In this document: in pieces, positions 6,770 to 10,370 of the stretch
Position numbering within the stretch: the stretch's first letter is position 1
How the letters are laid out: the number at the start of each line of letters is the position of its first letter
Source of the DNA: Clostridiaceae bacterium
GTDB taxonomy: Bacteria; Bacillota; Clostridia; Saccharofermentanales; UBA5734
Assembly: GCA_012522285.1 (NCBI GenBank)
Contig: JAAYKS010000243.1
Coordinates: 1 to 10,370, forward strand
Length of the DNA: 10,370 nucleotides
Reading direction: 5' to 3'
Position numbers and translations under genes: made by a program
The notes under the pieces: model-generated
Database searches by the model: none
Seen by the model: the letters and a program-made list of their open reading frames with translations, nothing else
Told to the model about the DNA's origin: nothing

Positions 6770-6794
6770 AAAATCCGCATTGTCTCCGGATTTT
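6770..6794. promoter_or_regulatory. Inverted repeat in the tad/metK divergent region
   Basis: A perfect 8-bp dyad, AAAATCCG (6770-6777) and CGGATTTT (6787-6794), encloses a 9-nt loop. It lies 69 nt upstream of the TadZ-like start and 42 nt upstream of the metK -35 box. The A-rich and T-rich ends would let it act as a weak bidirectional terminator, but the spacing also fits an operator or a leader hairpin of the tad transcript. I saw no convincing minus-strand promoter here to decide between these. Confidence 0.45.
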
Positions 6795-6835
6795 CGGGTA
6801 CGCGGGAGATTGGCTGCACAAGTTCTCCGGAACCC

Positions 6836-6864
6836 TTGCATGCACCGTCGGTGGATGGTAGAAT
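6836..6864 (+). promoter_or_regulatory. Sigma-A-type promoter of metK
   Basis: A -35 box TTGCAT (6836-6841) and a -10 box TAGAAT (6859-6864) are separated by exactly 17 bp. Each box differs from consensus at two or fewer positions. Transcription would begin near 6871, about 20 nt before the SAM-I aptamer, which is the usual arrangement for an S-box leader. Confidence 0.8.
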
Positions 6865-6890
6865 ACAGGCAAATTTCATATAGATTCATC

Positions 6891-6991
6891 TCTTATCGAG
6901 AGTGGCTGAGGGACTGGCCCTGTGAAGCCCGGCAACCGGCAGAAATGCATCGGTGCCAAATCCAGCAGACGGACGCGTCTGGAAGATGAGG
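6891..6991 (+). promoter_or_regulatory. SAM-I (S-box) riboswitch aptamer upstream of metK
   Basis: The leader holds the conserved S-box core: CTTATCGAGAG at the start, GGCTGAGGGACTGGCCC, TGAAGCCCGGCAACC and GGTGCCAAATCC. Stem P1 is formed by CTTATC (6892-6897) with GATGAG (6985-6990), which pair along their whole length with one G-U. The aptamer binds S-adenosylmethionine, the product of the MetK enzyme encoded downstream, so the circuit is direct product feedback. SAM binding stabilises P1 and frees the downstream terminator. Confidence 0.97.
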
Positions 6992-7020
6992 AAGTTGATC
7001 AAGTCAGGTTCCGCCTCTTC
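6982..7020 (+). promoter_or_regulatory. Antiterminator of the metK S-box leader
   Basis: Bases 6982-6993 can pair with 7009-7020 over 12 positions with two mismatches, leaving a 15-nt loop. The 5' arm contains the 3' strand of aptamer stem P1 (6985-6990) and the 3' arm contains the 5' strand of the terminator (7011-7017). The three helices therefore exclude one another, as expected for an S-box OFF switch. Confidence 0.85.
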
Positions 7021-7041
7021 TAGTAACGAGGCGGTTTTTTT
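7011..7041 (+). terminator. Rho-independent terminator (attenuator) of the metK leader
   Basis: The stem CCGCCTC (7011-7017) with GAGGCGG (7028-7034) is perfect over 7 bp with a 10-nt loop and is followed directly by seven T (7035-7041). It ends about 40 nt before the metK start codon. It forms when SAM-bound P1 prevents the antiterminator, and so stops transcription ahead of metK. Confidence 0.95.
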
Positions 7042-7082
7042 GTCGGATTTCCACTCTCGGAACACACACATCGGAGGATTGC

Positions 7083-8282
7083 ATGAACAAAAACGAAACC
7101 TGGTTTTTCACATCCGAGTCCGTGACGGAAGGGCATCCCGACAAAGTTTGCGACCAGATCGCGGACGCCGTCCTGGACGCCATACTCACCAAGGACGCAA
7201 ACGCGCGCGTGGCGTGCGAAGCCGTCGCAACCGCGGGGATGGTCCTCGTCACAGGTGAAATCACGACGACCAGCCCGGTCGAGATTGCGCCCATCGTGCG
7301 CGCTACCCTGCGCGAGATCGGGTATGACAATCCCGCCGCCGGATTCGACGCCGACACCTGTGCGGTGATCACTGCGGTGGGACAGCAGTCCCCGGACATC
7401 GCCAACGGCGTGAACCGCTCTTATGAGGTGAGGCAGGGGGCGGACGAGGATGAGTTTTCCACCGGGGCGGGAGACCAGGGCATGATGTTCGGGTTTGCCT
7501 GCAACGAAACACCGGAAAAAATGCCGCTCCCGATTTCGCTCGCGCACGCGCTTTGCCGGCGTCTGGCGGAAGTCCGCAAGACCGGCTTGATTCCTTATCT
7601 GCTTCCGGACGGCAAGTCCCAGGTCACGATGCAGTACGAGGGAGCCCGTCCCGTACGGGTCGACACCGTGGTCGTGTCCACCCAGCACACCGAAGACGTC
7701 TCTCAGGAAACCATCGCGGAAGACATGCACCGGTATGTGATCGAGCCTGTCATTCCCGCGGAACTGCTGGACGACAAGACCCGCTACCTGATCAATCCTT
7801 CCGGGCGGTTTGTCGTTGGCGGTCCGAGAGGGGATTCCGGGTTGACGGGACGCAAGATCATCGTCGACACCTACGGCGGGTTTGCCCGCCACGGTGGCGG
7901 ATCGTTCTCTGGCAAAGATCCGACAAAGGTGGATCGGACCGCGACCTACGCGGCTCGTTATGTCGCAAAAAACGTGGTCGCGGCTGGGCTCGCGGACCGC
8001 TGTGAAATTCAGCTTTCCTATGCGATCGGGGTTGCGCAGCCGGTCTCCGTCATGATTGACACCGCCGGAACCGGCGTGCTGTCGGATGCCGCGATCGCCG
8101 ATCTGGTATGTCGCCACTTCGACTTGCGGCCGGCCGCATTGATCCGCGATTTCGGTCTGTGCCGCCCGCTGTATCGCCAGGTGGCAGCCTATGGCCATCT
8201 CGGTCGTCCGGATCTCGATCTCCCATGGGAGAAAACCGACAAAGCCGAAACGCTGCGACGCGATGCCGGACGATCGGACTGA
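7083..8282 (+). CDS. metK: S-adenosylmethionine synthase
   Basis: The 399-residue enzyme makes S-adenosylmethionine from methionine and ATP in the cytoplasm. Family signatures are complete: EGHPDK with the ATP-binding histidine (16-21), the GAGDQG hexapeptide (128-133), DGKSQVT (176-182), GRFVVGGPRGDSGLTGRK (241-258), and the P-loop-like GGGSFSGKDPTKVDR (271-285). The length is typical. The ATG at 7083 follows GGAGG (7073-7077) with a 5-nt spacing and gives the usual N-terminus. Expression is controlled by the SAM-I riboswitch and terminator in its leader. The 3' end overlaps the probable recD2 start by 20 nt, so recD2 is probably co-transcribed and may fall under the same control. Confidence 0.98.
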   Translation: MNKNETWFFTSESVTEGHPDKVCDQIADAVLDAILTKDANARVACEAVATAGMVLVTGEITTTSPVEIAPIVRATLREIGYDNPAAGFDADTCAVITAVGQQSPDIANGVNRSYEVRQGADEDEFSTGAGDQGMMFGFACNETPEKMPLPISLAHALCRRLAEVRKTGLIPYLLPDGKSQVTMQYEGARPVRVDTVVVSTQHTEDVSQETIAEDMHRYVIEPVIPAELLDDKTRYLINPSGRFVVGGPRGDSGLTGRKIIVDTYGGFARHGGGSFSGKDPTKVDRTATYAARYVAKNVVAAGLADRCEIQLSYAIGVAQPVSVMIDTAGTGVLSDAAIADLVCRHFDLRPAALIRDFGLCRPLYRQVAAYGHLGRPDLDLPWEKTDKAETLRRDAGRSD

Positions 8283-10370
8283 GGGCCCCGTTCCCGGGCC
8301 GGAACTTTTGAATCCCGGCGGCCTGGCGATCGAAGAAGGGGTGGTCGAGGACATCGTATACCGTTCCGAAGAGAGCGGTTATACGGTTGCCGAACTCGCG
8401 GTGTCGGATGACAAGGCCATGATCGCAGTTGGCATCATGCCCTTTTTGGCACGCGGCGAAACCGTCCGCATGCAGGGAACCTGGACCCGTCACCCCGAAT
8501 ACGGGGACCAGTTCAAGGTGTCCCGATACGAAGCCGTGGCTCCCGGCACCGAAAGCGCCATTGTACTGTACCTGTCGTCCGGCATCGTCCGGGGCGTCGG
8601 AGAAAAACTCGCCGCGCGGATCGTCAAACAGTTTGGCGAGGATACCCTGCGCGTGATGCGCGAACAGCCGGAACGCCTGGCGGGGGTCAAGGGCATCAGC
8701 CCGGACGCGGCCAAACGCATCGCCGCGGAGCTGAGGGAAAAGCAGGAATACCAGGAGCTGGCACTGTTGCTTTCCCCGTTCGGCATCGGAATGGAAAAGA
8801 TTCTCCGCATTCACCGGCAATACGGCATGGGTGCAGTCGAGCTGGTCCGGGACAATCCTTTCCGGCTGGCCGACGAAGTATACGGGATCGGGTTTCACAC
8901 CGCGGACCGGATCGCACGCAGCTTAGACTGCGCCCCGGATTCTCCCTATCGCATGCGCAGCGCGGTTCGCTATACCTTGTCGCAGGGGGCGGCCGCGGGT
9001 CACACCAGTTTGCCCGAGGATGTGCTGCTTGAACATGCTTCGCGCCTGGTGGGACTGCGCATCCAGCCGGACAACCCGGACTATATCCGCATGCAGGTGT
9101 CCGGACAGACGGTGACCGGGGACCCGGACGGGACCGGCACACGGGTTGCACTCCGGAGCCTGCACGATGCGGAAAAGAATCTCGCGGAGCGGTTGGCCGC
9201 CTTGGCCTCCTGCGACCCGCCCGACCGGATCGAGGATCTGGAAGCCCGGGTGGACCGCCTGGCGGAGCAGGCTGATGTCGAACTCGCGGCCGAACAGCGG
9301 GATGCGGTTTTGCTGGCCGCACGTTCCGGCGCGTGTGTCGTCACCGGCGGGCCGGGCACAGGCAAGACGACTTTGATCCATCTGTTGTGCCGGCTGTTCG
9401 GACAGGTCGGGAAACGCATTCAACTGACCGCTCCGACGGGGCAGGCCGCCAAGCGATTGACCCAGGCGGCCGGGATCGAGGCGCGCACAATCCACCGCCT
9501 TCTGGAAACCCGCTTCATGGGCGAGGAAGAGGAAGACCGGCTCGCCGGGCCCCGATTCCGCCGCAACGCGGACAATCCGCTGGACGCGGATGTGCTGGTG
9601 GTCGACGAGGTTTCCATGGCGGACGTCCTGTTGCTGGACAGCCTCCTGGCCGCGATGCGGCCGGGTGCGCGGATCGTGCTGGTGGGAGACGCCGACCAGC
9701 TTCCTCCGGTCGGGCCGGGCAACGCGCTCCGGGATATTCTGGCCTCGGACTGTGTACCTGCGGTGCGGCTGACCCGCATCTATCGTCAGTCGGAGGCGGG
9801 CCGGATCGTCGAAAATGCGCATCGCATCAACCGCGGCGAGTATCCGGTGTTTCAGCAAAGTGATGACAGCGATTTTATGTATGTCCCGAGAAAAACGCCG
9901 GAAGATATGGCGGCGGCCGCTGTGAAGCTGTGCTCCGAGGTGTTGCCGGGACGCTACGGATACGACCCGTTCCAGGACATCCAGGTCATCGCTCCCTCCC
10001 GCAAAGGCCCTGCCGGAATTCCGGTGCTCAATCGCGCCCTCCAGGCCGTTCTCAACCCCCGGGCCGGGGAAAAGGAGCCGGGATTTTCATCTCGCGGCTT
10101 CCGGTTCTGCGCGGGCGACCGCGTCATGCAAATCAGCAACGACTACAGCCTGGAATGGCGGGAAGCCGGGAATCCCCTGATTCAGGGGACCGGGATCTTC
10201 AACGGGGAGACCGGCATCATCCGGTCCGTTGACGAGGAAGAAGGCACGCTCGAAGTCCTGTTCGACGAGGATCGTCTGGTGGTTTACGACCGTTCCATGC
10301 TGGACGAGCTCGACCCCGCCTACGCGGTCACGGTCCATAAAAGCCAGGGTAGCGAGTATCCGGTCGTCGT
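8263..10370 (+). CDS. recD2: RecD2-type ATP-dependent DNA helicase, 3'-truncated
   Basis: This SF1B 5'-3' DNA helicase is of the RecD2 (RecD-like, RecBC-independent) family, involved in DNA repair and replication-fork maintenance. The frame is open to the window edge, giving about 702 residues; only the last few dozen are probably missing. The N-terminal domain begins GVVEDIVYRSEESGYTVAEL. A helix-hairpin-helix region follows near residues 105-160 (GIVRGVGEKLAARIVKQFGE, GVKGISPDAAKRIA). The motor has Walker A GGPGTGKT (362-369), motif II VVDEVSMAD with D448-E449, motif III GDADQLPPVGPGN (from 475), and the C-terminal TVHKSQGSEYP at the edge. The ATG at 8263, inside the end of metK, adds about 26 residues before the conserved N-terminus and has no clear ribosome binding site. 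TTG at 8308 and GTG at 8341 are alternative starts. Confidence 0.95.
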   Translation, partial: MPDDRTEGPVPGPELLNPGGLAIEEGVVEDIVYRSEESGYTVAELAVSDDKAMIAVGIMPFLARGETVRMQGTWTRHPEYGDQFKVSRYEAVAPGTESAIVLYLSSGIVRGVGEKLAARIVKQFGEDTLRVMREQPERLAGVKGISPDAAKRIAAELREKQEYQELALLLSPFGIGMEKILRIHRQYGMGAVELVRDNPFRLADEVYGIGFHTADRIARSLDCAPDSPYRMRSAVRYTLSQGAAAGHTSLPEDVLLEHASRLVGLRIQPDNPDYIRMQVSGQTVTGDPDGTGTRVALRSLHDAEKNLAERLAALASCDPPDRIEDLEARVDRLAEQADVELAAEQRDAVLLAARSGACVVTGGPGTGKTTLIHLLCRLFGQVGKRIQLTAPTGQAAKRLTQAAGIEARTIHRLLETRFMGEEEEDRLAGPRFRRNADNPLDADVLVVDEVSMADVLLLDSLLAAMRPGARIVLVGDADQLPPVGPGNALRDILASDCVPAVRLTRIYRQSEAGRIVENAHRINRGEYPVFQQSDDSDFMYVPRKTPEDMAAAAVKLCSEVLPGRYGYDPFQDIQVIAPSRKGPAGIPVLNRALQAVLNPRAGEKEPGFSSRGFRFCAGDRVMQISNDYSLEWREAGNPLIQGTGIFNGETGIIRSVDEEEGTLEVLFDEDRLVVYDRSMLDELDPAYAVTVHKSQGSEYPVV

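Noticed and set aside
6702..6835. Minus-strand promoter for the tad operon
   Set aside because: I could find single weak hexamers such as TAGGAT near 6725-6730 but no matching -35 at proper spacing, so no promoter is called.
6702..6872. Upstream extension of the TadZ-like protein
   Set aside because: The added residues would overlap the metK promoter, and the ATG at 6701 has a purine-rich site and begins the recognisable N-terminal fold.
7020..8354. Long minus-strand open frame opposite metK and its leader
   Set aside because: It crosses the riboswitch terminator and is antisense to the conserved MetK frame; it is a side effect of codon bias.
8923..9858. Long minus-strand open frame opposite recD2
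   Set aside because: The plus strand holds all the helicase motifs in one unbroken frame; the antisense product is low in hydrophobic core and matches no family I recognise.

Overview
The window looks like chromosomal DNA of a GC-rich Gram-positive bacterium of the Bacillota. The evidence is a complete SAM-I (S-box) riboswitch with a transcription terminator in front of metK, a RecD2-type (not RecBCD-type) helicase, and a Tad pilus locus of the Firmicutes style (Flp1-like pilin plus an FHA protein with a DUF6382-like N-terminus). An Alicyclobacillaceae/Kyrpidia-like host would fit the GC content and gene content, but that placement is a guess. No tRNA, rRNA, insertion sequence or CRISPR array was seen.

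Layout. (1) Positions 1-1375, + strand: the end of an ATP synthase operon, atpD (5'-truncated) then atpC. (2) Positions 1385-6701, - strand: a compact five-gene Tad-type locus transcribed towards atpC. In transcription order it is a TadZ/CpaE-like protein, the ATPase TadA, a single-chain TadB-TadC membrane protein, a 60-residue Flp1-like prepilin, and a membrane protein with a C-terminal FHA domain. Two junctions are ATGA overlaps and the other gaps are 17 and 34 nt, so this is probably one operon. (3) Positions 6702-7082: a divergent intergenic region with an 8-bp dyad, a good sigma-A-type promoter for metK, a SAM-I aptamer, an antiterminator and a terminator. (4) Positions 7083-10370, + strand: metK and recD2. 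recD2 overlaps the end of metK and runs off the right edge.

How the parts work together. TadA would power a TadB/TadC platform that assembles or exports the Flp1-like pilin. The TadZ-like protein may place the machine, and the FHA protein may link it to phospho-signalling or act as a scaffold. No prepilin peptidase, TadE/F minor pilin or secretin is encoded here, so processing must rely on genes elsewhere. The most unusual element is the tadB-tadC gene. The two normally separate platform subunits are read as one 520-residue chain joined by an in-frame linker made from four 24-bp tandem repeats, each able to fold as a hairpin in the mRNA. A possible internal ribosome binding site and GTG codon follow directly after the repeats. 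The TadZ-like protein has also lost a recognisable P-loop.
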